From Arsukibacterium tuosuense (lineage in GTDB: Bacteria; Pseudomonadota; Gammaproteobacteria; Enterobacterales; Alteromonadaceae), in the NCBI RefSeq assembly GCF_900215315.1, contig NZ_OBEB01000002.1, forward strand, positions 62,001 through 126,000: DNA of 64,000 bases, read 5' to 3'. The notes under the pieces are model-generated. The model saw nothing but the letters and a program-made list of their open reading frames with translations, made no database searches and was not told where the DNA came from. Shown piece after piece: positions 26,357 to 34,145 of this stretch. Each line of letters opens with the position of its first letter. Position 1 is the stretch's first letter. The position numbers and the translations under genes were made by a program.

Positions 26357-27436
26357 TTAAGCATGTTGCATCAGTAAACTATACAGTGGATGGTTAATGT
26401 AATAGTTACTGCGGCCAATTTTTTCTTTGTGCAGAAAACCGTGCTGGACAAGTTCTTCTAAATACTTAGTTGCGGTAATGCGCGACACGCCAAGGTCATT
26501 CATGACAAACTCAATTTTGGTATAAGGGTGATTAAAAAGATTGTTCAGTAGCTCTTGCCGGTAGATTTTCGGCAGTTCGTCACGGATCCGGTGTTTATAG
26601 GTTTGCATCAGCGTTTTTATTTCTGTGATCAGTGAAATGGTATTAATCGCCGTCTCGATAACGCCGTTGAGCATGTATATAAGCCATGATTCCCAATCAC
26701 CAGTTTCACGTAGTTGCTGCAATTGCGTGTAGTAAGCGGCTTTGTCACGGATCATAAAGCGGCTTAAATACAGTACTGGCAGGTTTAGCAGATCTTTGGC
26801 ACCCAAATACAGAATATTGAGAATGCGGCCTGTTCGACCATTGCCATCATAAAATGGATGTATGCTTTCAAACTGGTGATGGATAATAGCCATTTTTACC
26901 AGTGGGTCAGCATCACAGAGTTCATCATTGTTAATGTATTCGATAAGGTTGTGCATTAACTCAACTATGGTTTCTGTATGCTGTGGTGGCGTATAAATGA
27001 TTTCTCCTGTGTGGGCGTTTTTGAGATCTGTTCCCGGCAGTTTGCGTAAACCTGCCTGGTTTCTTTCCAGATTTTCCTGCACTTGCAATATATCGGTCAG
27101 TCGAATTAGTTTTTGCCGTCTGACAGTTTGAAAACCTTCTTTTAAGGCAAACACATAGTCCTGCACCTCTTTGGCGGCAGGGTTGGTAACCGCATCTGTA
27201 AACAGATTGGCTTTATATAATTCATCGTGAGTGGTGATGATGTTTTCTATTTCTGAGCTGTCTTTTGCTTCTTGCAAACTTAGCGTGTTGATCAGTATGG
27301 CTTCGTTGGGGATACTCGCAGCAACACCTTTCAGTTCGGCTAGATAACGATGTGCTTCTGCTGTCTTCTTTAATACCGCGCGGGTTTCCCATTGTTCAAT
27401 GCTTGGTAGTGGCAGTGCTGCTAATACGTAGGACAT
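26357..27436 (-). CDS. Fic-family adenylyltransferase (SoFic-like)
   Basis: This 359-residue protein transfers AMP (or a related group) from ATP to target proteins. The catalytic Fic motif HPFYDGNGRTGR is intact near residues 194-205. An N-terminal inhibitory motif SSEIEN (matching [S/T]xxxE[G/N]) near 59-64 marks a class II, self-restrained Fic enzyme. The C-terminal part (about 290-359) looks like a winged helix (LGVSRITATKYLEELVQHGF), as in Shewanella SoFic. No antitoxin gene is adjacent, consistent with in-cis inhibition. It faces glmS and lies between the true glmS end and a decayed second copy of that end, so it was probably brought in by insertion at this site. Confidence 0.93.
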   Translation of the reverse strand: MSYVLAALPLPSIEQWETRAVLKKTAEAHRYLAELKGVAASIPNEAILINTLSLQEAKDSSEIENIITTHDELYKANLFTDAVTNPAAKEVQDYVFALKEGFQTVRRQKLIRLTDILQVQENLERNQAGLRKLPGTDLKNAHTGEIIYTPPQHTETIVELMHNLIEYINNDELCDADPLVKMAIIHHQFESIHPFYDGNGRTGRILNILYLGAKDLLNLPVLYLSRFMIRDKAAYYTQLQQLRETGDWESWLIYMLNGVIETAINTISLITEIKTLMQTYKHRIRDELPKIYRQELLNNLFNHPYTKIEFVMNDLGVSRITATKYLEELVQHGFLHKEKIGRSNYYINHPLYSLLMQHA

Positions 27437-27640
27437 GCAAAGTTCCCGGTGATTTTTATATATGTTGATACAGTATGTATAAAAAATTCAAAAAACTATA
27501 CACATCGAGGCGAATATGTATAAATTTATTGATTTCCTATATCTGAAAAGCAGAAACGTACAGGAAAGCCATTTTAGTGAACAAGTAAGGATATTGTACA
27601 TGAGACTTGCCGGCATACTCGTGTCATCAACTTAACGCAA

Positions 27641-27682
27641 GTCCAGTAACGTAATCTGGCGAAGTCGGTTACTGTCGAATAA
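27641..27682 (+). pseudogene. Decayed second copy of the glmS 3' end
   Basis: This 42-base stretch aligns without gaps to the last 42 bases of glmS (26192-26233) at 34 of 42 positions. It still encodes [10 protein letters not shown] followed by TAA in frame, with mainly third-position changes, and has a stop where glmS has Pro. It is followed by its own terminator. There is no other glmS sequence around it. The pattern fits a residual attachment site or an ancestral glmS end left beyond an inserted segment. Confidence 0.85.
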
Positions 27683-27700
27683 TTTGCACCAAAATTTAGC

Positions 27701-27723
27701 AAAGGGCCTTAGGGGCCTTTTTT
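27701..27723 (+). terminator. Terminator after the glmS 3'-end copy
   Basis: The hairpin AAAGGGCC / GGCCTTT (one bulged G, loop TTAGG) is followed by a T run, 18 bp after the TAA of the glmS remnant. It resembles a genuine glmS terminator that has no complete gene in front of it. Confidence 0.7.
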
Positions 27724-27816
27724 ATTGGTGCAGGCTTATTCTTTGAAAATTAATAAAAAAGTCATTTTGTTGCCATAATTTGCACCGCTTTGGTCAGGCT
27801 TTTTGTCGCAGCGCTA

Positions 27817-27860
27817 TTGACGGCTGAAATTTAATCATCTACCTTTTGTAAGCGCTTACA
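27817..27860 (+). promoter_or_regulatory. Promoter and LacI-type operator of the GH16-TonB receptor operon
   Basis: A -35 box TTGACG (27817-27822), a 17-bp spacer and a -10 box TACCTT (27840-27845) are followed at once by the perfect palindrome TGTAAGCGCTTACA (27847-27860). It has the central CG typical of LacI-family operators and covers the expected start site. The same arrangement recurs at 38063-38107. Confidence 0.82.
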
Positions 27861-27938
27861 TTTTTATGTTGCAGATACCTTTATTGGTGTTGGCGTTTCA
27901 GTCAGCAGGTAGCAAAGACCCAGGGGATGATAATTAAA

Positions 27939-30575
27939 ATGAAACAGATTTCAACGTTAACCGCCTTATTAATGGCGGCAGGCCTGGCCGGTTGCGGTGG
28001 CGATACTGCTACCACAACGGATTTAACGGCTGTTAACCCAACCGAGCCGGTAAGTGACTGGCAACTGGTTTGGAGTGACGAGTTTGATGGCACCAGCATT
28101 GATGACAGCAAATGGACGCATGAAGTAAATTGCGCCGGCGGCGGTAATAATGAAAAACAATGCTATACCGACAGCCCGGACAACTCTTTTGTGTCCGACG
28201 GCACCCTGAAAATTGTCGCGTTACCGGCAGAAGAAGGCGCGCCCTTACCTTATACGTCGGCCCGGCTGAATACCAAATACCAGGGTGACTTTAAATATGG
28301 CCGCTTTGAAATGCGTGCTAAGTTGCCGTCAGGTCAGGGTAGCTGGCCGGCGTTCTGGATGCTGCCTACTGACGAAGTCTATGGCGGCTGGCCGAAATCT
28401 GGCGAAATTGACATTGTTGAAGCGGTTAACCTGAAAGTGGCCGGAGAAGATGGCGTGGCGGAAGCTAACGTTCACGGCACCCTGCACTATGGCCGCGACT
28501 GGCCGAACAACGCCAGTTCAGGCAAAGCCTATATGTTGCCAGAGGGAATGAATCCGGCTGATGACTTCCACACCTATGCTATTGAATGGAATGAAGGCGA
28601 AATTCGCTGGTACGTTGATGGCTACCTGTACCAAACTCAGATGGCCTCGAAAGTGCGCTTTAACAGCCGTGGCGAAGCTGTTGGCCTCAGTCATCGCGGC
28701 TGGTTTGCCGAGTATTTTGATATCGTTACCGGTGAGCTGGAAACGAAATGGAACAGCGCTCCTTTTGATCAGCGCTTTCACTTGCTGCTGAACCTGGCTG
28801 TTGGTGGTAACTGGCCGGAAAACGTCAATAACCTGGGCATTGATGCTGACGCCTTTGCTGATGGCCAGACCTATGAAATTGATTATGTAAGGGTATATCA
28901 GTGCGGCCAGGATTTAGACAGCGGTAGAGGCTGTGAAACAGTACGCGCCGGCTATAAAGACGAAGAGACGCTGGTTATTGGTGAAGCGCCCATTCCGTCG
29001 CCTCCATCAACCGGTGTTGCCCAGAACCTGACTATTTTTGCTGACACGCCTAACCCGAACTGGCCGGCATGGGATTGCTGTGGTGGTTCTACCCCGGCTT
29101 TGGTTGAAGTGGCCGACCGTGGCAATGTGTATGAGTTTGTGGTCAATGCTCAGCCTACGGTAAATGGTTTTATTACCCGTTCAGCCTTTATTACCGATCC
29201 GGAAGGCGTACCCAGCCCCTTTGATGCCTCACCGTTAATTGAAAACGGCAGTATCAGCTTTGATATGCTGGTGGTTTCGGCGCCATCCAACCCGGACTCT
29301 ACCTGGATATTTAAAGTAGAGAGCAATGAAAACACTACTTTCGCCGAGCTGCCAATTACGGCCAGCAGTGAAGGTATCGCGCCGGTGACCGGTGAGTGGC
29401 AAACCTACACCTTCCCGCTGCAGATGCTGGCCGATACTGGTCTGGATTTGTCTGCCATTGATGCGATTATGATTTTCCCAGCTTGGGACACCGGTAATGG
29501 TGCTGTGTACCAGGTTGATAACGTAAAAATTGCCCAGCCAGATGCCGCATCGCCTCAGCTTACCATCTTTACTGATGAACAAAACCCGGCCTGGCCGATG
29601 TGGGACTGTTGTGGCGGTACCACCCCGGTTGAAGTGATGGATGATGAAGCACATGGTCTTACTGCAGAATTTACCATTGGCGCTACGCCAACGGTAATGG
29701 GCTTTAACACCCGACTGCTGGAAGCTGCAGCAGAGCCATTTGATGCGTCTGCTTTACTAAGCGAAGGTGTGGTTCAGTTTGAGATGAAAGTGGTTGAAGC
29801 CCCGGCCAACCCGGATTCAAGCTGGCTGTTTAAAATAGAAGCAGACGGTGGTGAATCATTCGTTGAATTGCCATTAAGTGCTGGCAGTGGCGGCATTGAG
29901 CCTGCTACCGGTGAGTGGGCCACTTATACCTTTAGCATTCAAAGCCTTTCTGACGCCGGATTGGATATCAGTGCTATTGACGTACTGCTGATGTTCCCAG
30001 CCTGGGATACCGGTAATGGTGCCGTGTACCGGCTGGATAATGTCCGGATCTATAACCCGAATGCTCAGAGTGGCGGCGCCTTGACCCTGTTCCGTGATGC
30101 GGTTAACCCGGATTGGAGCTTGTGGGACTGTTGCGCAGGTTCAACGCCCCAGGTAGTCGATGCCGGTGCCCCTTATGGCAATGTAGCGCAGTTCTCGGTG
30201 CTGGGTTCGCCAGAAACCGTGCAGGGTATCTTAGCCAACGAAGATGTCTCGTACGATGCAACGCCACTGTTGGCCAGCGGCAGCGTTAGTTTTGATATGC
30301 GGGTGGTTGATGCCCCGGCTAACCCAGACTCAAGCTGGTTATTTAAAATTGAATCGACTGGCGCCGCCAGTGCAGTGGAGCTGCCTTTAGCCGCAGGCAA
30401 CAACGACCAGGCGCCGGTAACCGGTGAATGGCAACGTTACAGCTTTTCGTTACAGAGCCTGTTTGACGCTGGCTTAGATATCAGCGACATCAGTGTGATT
30501 ATGGTGTTCCCGGCCTGGGGTACTGGCACGGGTGCGGTATATCAGATTGATAACGTTGAAATTTCTAATAACTAA
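27939..30575 (+). CDS. GH16 endo-beta-1,3-glucanase (laminarinase) lipoprotein with three C-terminal repeats
   Basis: This 878-residue surface enzyme has a lipoprotein signal (MKQISTLTALLMAAGLAGC, lipobox LAGC). The GH16 catalytic domain spans about 38-325 with the motif GEIDIVE; the nucleophile and acid/base glutamates are near 156 and 161. Three ~170-residue repeats follow (about 364-535, 541-708, 711-878), each starting LT(I/L)F...NP.W..WDCC and ending in AVY..DNV.I; they are probably carbohydrate-binding beta-sandwiches. The ATG at 27939 is preferred: the AGGGG site is 12 bases upstream, whereas it abuts the in-frame ATG at 27927. The TonB receptor follows after 25 bp. The enzyme cuts laminarin outside or at the cell surface. 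Confidence 0.92.
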   Translation: MKQISTLTALLMAAGLAGCGGDTATTTDLTAVNPTEPVSDWQLVWSDEFDGTSIDDSKWTHEVNCAGGGNNEKQCYTDSPDNSFVSDGTLKIVALPAEEGAPLPYTSARLNTKYQGDFKYGRFEMRAKLPSGQGSWPAFWMLPTDEVYGGWPKSGEIDIVEAVNLKVAGEDGVAEANVHGTLHYGRDWPNNASSGKAYMLPEGMNPADDFHTYAIEWNEGEIRWYVDGYLYQTQMASKVRFNSRGEAVGLSHRGWFAEYFDIVTGELETKWNSAPFDQRFHLLLNLAVGGNWPENVNNLGIDADAFADGQTYEIDYVRVYQCGQDLDSGRGCETVRAGYKDEETLVIGEAPIPSPPSTGVAQNLTIFADTPNPNWPAWDCCGGSTPALVEVADRGNVYEFVVNAQPTVNGFITRSAFITDPEGVPSPFDASPLIENGSISFDMLVVSAPSNPDSTWIFKVESNENTTFAELPITASSEGIAPVTGEWQTYTFPLQMLADTGLDLSAIDAIMIFPAWDTGNGAVYQVDNVKIAQPDAASPQLTIFTDEQNPAWPMWDCCGGTTPVEVMDDEAHGLTAEFTIGATPTVMGFNTRLLEAAAEPFDASALLSEGVVQFEMKVVEAPANPDSSWLFKIEADGGESFVELPLSAGSGGIEPATGEWATYTFSIQSLSDAGLDISAIDVLLMFPAWDTGNGAVYRLDNVRIYNPNAQSGGALTLFRDAVNPDWSLWDCCAGSTPQVVDAGAPYGNVAQFSVLGSPETVQGILANEDVSYDATPLLASGSVSFDMRVVDAPANPDSSWLFKIESTGAASAVELPLAAGNNDQAPVTGEWQRYSFSLQSLFDAGLDISDISVIMVFPAWGTGTGAVYQIDNVEISNN
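29028..30572 (+). repeat. Three tandem ~170-codon repeats within the GH16 gene
   Basis: The repeats start near 29028, 29559 and 30069. They share the opening NP.W..WDCC, a middle NPDS(S/T)W(L/I)FK, and a close with a GEW....F..Q and FPAW.TG.GAVY..DNV pattern. Similarity is at protein level. The C-terminal domain of the GH3 enzyme (minus strand, 34146-34730) shows a related pattern. Confidence 0.85.
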
Positions 30576-30600
30576 TCAGTGCGACGAGAGTATAACCATT

Positions 30601-33600
30601 ATGAAACCAATATTATTTAATAAAAGCCAGGTTGCCATTGCGGTATCAGTCGTACTGACAGCCGGCCTGCTAATGCCGGTGCAGGCCCAGCAAGCGGAAC
30701 AAGAGCAAGAACAGGCTCAGGACGTCAATGTCGAAGTTATTCAGGTTAAGGGTATTCGCGGTAGTTTAGCGCGTTCGATGGACGTGAAACGCGAAGCCTC
30801 GGGCGTAGTGGATGCCATTTCTGCAGAGGAAATGGGTAAGTTTCCCGACACTAACCTGGCTGAATCGCTGCAGCGGATTACCGGGGTCTCGGTAAGTCGG
30901 GCAAACGGTGAAGGCAGCCAGATTACCGTAAGGGGCTTTGGTCCGGAATTCAACCTGGTTACGCTAAATGGTCGTCAGATGGCGGGAACGGGTTTTTCAC
31001 GGTCGTTTAACTTTGAAAACTTATCTTCCGAGGGCGTCAGCGCGTTAGAAGTATACAAAACCGCCCGTGCAGATGTACCAACAGGCGGCCTGGGTGCAAC
31101 GGTCAATATTGTTACCGCTAAACCTTTCCAAAACCCGGGGGAACGCTACTCTATTATGGCGAAGGGCCTGTATGACTCTTCAAATGAAGCCGGTGACGAC
31201 GTGACACCCGAATTAGCGGGTATTTACAGTAATACCTTTATGGATGACCGCTTCGGCGTAACCGCTAACTTCTCCTACCACCGCAGAGACTTCCAGCGGC
31301 AGTCAGGCAATGTCCGTTCCTGGCAGTTAAACCCTTCCTTGTCGGTAGATGAGTCGGATATTGTGGATGGCCGGCCAGTGGATGCCAGCGGTGAGGTTAT
31401 TCCCCGTTTCTGGGCACCCGATGACAACGGCGATTTACAACCTGTTTCGGCAGCATTCTTTCCTCAGGAAATCAGTTTCGCCCGCGATGATATTCAGCGT
31501 GAGCGAACCAATGGTCAGGTGACCTTTCAGTTTGCGGCAACGGATGATGTGATCCTGACCCTGGATCACACCATTTCCAATGCGGTGACCGGCAATAACT
31601 CGCTGTCCTGGGGGGTATGGAACGGTTCCTTTGGTGGCAACGCTAATGCCTATGAGTTGGATGAAAACGGCACTGCCATTTATTACAACTCATCCGGCGA
31701 TGATGGCTCTTTTACCGGGTTCAGGGAAACAGGCGAGGTCGACTCAAAAGCCACTGGTTTTAATGTCGCTTGGGCGTTTTCTGATTCATTAAACTTCAGC
31801 TTTGATGCCCATACCTCTAAAACCACCACAGACAATGGTAAGGATAAGGGATTGGGGTCACAGGCGCGGATTATTCTGGGCTCGGCCGCCCTCTCATCCA
31901 AGGAGTATTTTTTCCGCGAGGGTGAGATTCCAGGCTATAACATCAGGTGGCAAAATGGCAGCAATGAACTTAGCCCGAGTGAAATAGGATCGAACTTCAG
32001 CATCTTTACCCGCACCCCGGGTGAATCAGAAGTGACTCAGTATCAGTTTGACGGCAGTTGGCTGCCCGACCTCGGTTATGGCCTGATGGGTGTTTCATTC
32101 GGTGCGGCTTACACTGAACAATCTCTGAGTGGATCTGGCGGCTCCAACAATGCAAACGCGCCGGGATTCAACAACGGCACTTTTGCCGAAATCTTCCCGG
32201 ATAGCATGTTTGAACGTGTTGACCTGAGTAACTTTCTGAATCAATTTTCCTTCGGACCAGAGGGGGTATCCCCTGGGTATGCCTATACCTATGATATCGA
32301 TGAAGCCATCATCCGCCAAATGGCCTTCCTTACAGAGGATGTTCTGGGCGCTGATGCCTACGAGATTGGCTCATTTGGGCCGGACATGTTCCCGGTGAAT
32401 CGCATCAAGGAAGAAACGGTCAGTGTTTTTGTTTCAACGGAGTGGGAATTTGAAGTCGAAGGTTACTATATCGATGTGAACCTCGGTTTGCGTTATGAAG
32501 AAACCGACATCGTCAGTCCGGCTAAGAGCCGGGTGCCTGAGTATGTCTATTGGGCAGGCGGCTCAGAGTGGTTGACGCAGTTCGCTGGCGGCGGAGACCT
32601 GGTAGAGGTCGAGTTCACCGGCAACTATGACTTACTGCTGCCAATGTTTGACTTGAAAGTGGATATTACCGAAGATTGGGTTGGACGTTTCTCGGCAGGT
32701 AAGACCATTACCCGGCCAACCCTGGGGCAGATGCTTGGCAATCTTAGTCTGACGCCCTCACCCAAGATTGGCGCCAGAAGTGGTAGCCGCGGCAACCCTA
32801 ATCTGAAGCCATTTGAGTCAACCAACCTCGATCTCTCGCTGGAGTATTACTATGGCGAGGCGAGCTATGCGGCCATAGGTCTGTTCTGGAAAGACGTTGA
32901 CGATTGGATCGATAACTCACAGGTCAACACAACCTTCGAGGGCTTGCATGACGTTTATCAGGGCCAGCGTTGGAATAATGCGGTTGCAGCCATCGAGGCT
33001 CGTGGCGAGCAGGCCACCGATGGCGCCATTTACAATGAGATTGTTGCTAATGGAGTGGGTATAGGTGAAAACAATCGGGTCTTGCCTGACCCCGCTACCG
33101 ATCCTCTGATTGAGTGGACAATCAATTCCCCTGAAAACGTCGGAGCCAGGAAGGTAAACGGCTTGGAGTTTGCAGTGCAGCACGTGTTTGGCGACAGTGG
33201 CTTCGGCACGGGAATAAACGGCACGCTGGTTGACGGTGATGTCGAGTACGATAATTTCGTGCTGGCGGCACAGGCGATTCTTCCCGGTCTGAGTAACTCG
33301 GCTAACTGGCAGGTGTTCTACGAGAAAGAGGGCTTGTCTGTCCGGTTAACGGCCGCGTGGCGTGATGAATATCTGGCGGGACAGGGCCAGCCGGACACAA
33401 CCGATGCGCCGCCAAATTATGTTGAAGAATACTTACAGTGGGATTTAAGCGTTAACTACGATATTAATGAAAACCTGACCGTATTCTTCGAAGGCATTAA
33501 CCTGACCAACGAAACCGAGCGCAGCTTTGGCCGGTTTGAAAGACAGTTCTTAAGTGCTGCGCAATATGGTCCACGCTATGCCATTGGTGTCAGATACACC

Positions 33601-33612
33601 ATGGGTAATTGA
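30601..33612 (+). CDS. TonB-dependent outer-membrane receptor for glucan oligosaccharides
   Basis: This 1003-residue receptor has a signal peptide ending near VQAQQ. The plug domain (about 50-170) contains GKFPDTNLAESLQRITGVS and TVRGFGPEFNLVTLNGRQM, as in the large sugar-linked TonB receptors of Alteromonas and Xanthomonas/Caulobacter. A 22-strand barrel follows, with a C-terminus GPRYAIGVRYTMGN. The substrate, laminarin fragments, is inferred from co-transcription with GH16 25 bp upstream and the LacI operator before both. The ATG at 30601 is chosen because it begins the signal peptide; an upstream extension would run inside the GH16 gene. Confidence 0.92.
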   Translation: MKPILFNKSQVAIAVSVVLTAGLLMPVQAQQAEQEQEQAQDVNVEVIQVKGIRGSLARSMDVKREASGVVDAISAEEMGKFPDTNLAESLQRITGVSVSRANGEGSQITVRGFGPEFNLVTLNGRQMAGTGFSRSFNFENLSSEGVSALEVYKTARADVPTGGLGATVNIVTAKPFQNPGERYSIMAKGLYDSSNEAGDDVTPELAGIYSNTFMDDRFGVTANFSYHRRDFQRQSGNVRSWQLNPSLSVDESDIVDGRPVDASGEVIPRFWAPDDNGDLQPVSAAFFPQEISFARDDIQRERTNGQVTFQFAATDDVILTLDHTISNAVTGNNSLSWGVWNGSFGGNANAYELDENGTAIYYNSSGDDGSFTGFRETGEVDSKATGFNVAWAFSDSLNFSFDAHTSKTTTDNGKDKGLGSQARIILGSAALSSKEYFFREGEIPGYNIRWQNGSNELSPSEIGSNFSIFTRTPGESEVTQYQFDGSWLPDLGYGLMGVSFGAAYTEQSLSGSGGSNNANAPGFNNGTFAEIFPDSMFERVDLSNFLNQFSFGPEGVSPGYAYTYDIDEAIIRQMAFLTEDVLGADAYEIGSFGPDMFPVNRIKEETVSVFVSTEWEFEVEGYYIDVNLGLRYEETDIVSPAKSRVPEYVYWAGGSEWLTQFAGGGDLVEVEFTGNYDLLLPMFDLKVDITEDWVGRFSAGKTITRPTLGQMLGNLSLTPSPKIGARSGSRGNPNLKPFESTNLDLSLEYYYGEASYAAIGLFWKDVDDWIDNSQVNTTFEGLHDVYQGQRWNNAVAAIEARGEQATDGAIYNEIVANGVGIGENNRVLPDPATDPLIEWTINSPENVGARKVNGLEFAVQHVFGDSGFGTGINGTLVDGDVEYDNFVLAAQAILPGLSNSANWQVFYEKEGLSVRLTAAWRDEYLAGQGQPDTTDAPPNYVEEYLQWDLSVNYDINENLTVFFEGINLTNETERSFGRFERQFLSAAQYGPRYAIGVRYTMGN

Positions 33613-33649
33613 TCATATTGTAACACCCTCCCTGTTGTAACTCCGGTTT

Positions 33650-33676
33650 AGTGCCCGCTTGCGGGCACTTTTTTTT
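33650..33676 (+). terminator. Terminator of the GH16-TonB receptor operon
   Basis: The stem GTGCCCGC / GCGGGCAC with a minimal TT turn is followed by eight T. It lies 38 bp after the receptor stop. Confidence 0.9.
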
Positions 33677-33779
33677 GCGCGTATTTTGTATATTGCACTG
33701 ATATTTACATCGATCTTGCAAGGTTGGGTGGCTGGTGATGTGCTGAAAACGGGTGCCGTAGAGATCGGTGTAAAGGCAC

Positions 33780-33998
33780 AGTGGCTGGAGATACTTACTA
33801 TGCCAGCTTCAAGGATCACATCCCTGTGCCCTTTCAGCTTCCGCGGCATCCCTGCCGCTGCTCCGTAAGCACACCAGTCACTGTGCCTTCAGTCAGGTGT
33901 AGTGGCTGAAGATACTTACTGCGCCAGCTTCAAGGATCACATCCCTGTGCCCCTTCAGCTTCCGCGGCATCCCTGCCGCTGCTTCGTAAGCACACCAG
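33780..33998. repeat. Two tandem 98-bp intergenic repeats (REP-like)
   Basis: Copies at 33780-33877 and 33901-33998 agree at 93 of 98 positions, with a period of 121 bp. Each contains GCGGCATCCCTGCCGC, a 6-bp hairpin with a TCCC loop. The copies sit in the 533-bp gap between two convergent operons, between their terminators. No gene is credible in the gap; small frames there run through the repeats. No RAYT transposase was seen in the window. Confidence 0.9.
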
Positions 33999-34085
33999 CC
34001 CCCGAGCCCCTCGGAGATAGTGTTAGTATCAGTTTTAGTAGCTCAGTACAGACAGGGGCCATAGTTATGAGAGCTGTGAGAGGTA

Positions 34086-34112
34086 CAAAAAAAGGGCGCC
34101 TGCTGGCGCCCT
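34086..34112 (-). terminator. Terminator of the leftward permease-GH3 operon
   Basis: The stem AGGGCGCC / GGCGCCCT has a four-base loop. On the minus strand it is followed by a run of T (read as A at 34087-34093 on plus). It lies 34 bp past the GH3 stop. Confidence 0.9.
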
Positions 34113-34145
34113 CGTTACAACGGCAGTGTTCAAGCAGAAGAGTTA

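Noticed and set aside
30532-30600. 23-codon N-terminal extension of the TonB receptor
   Set aside because: It overlaps the end of the GH16 gene; the ATG at 30601 starts a proper signal peptide.
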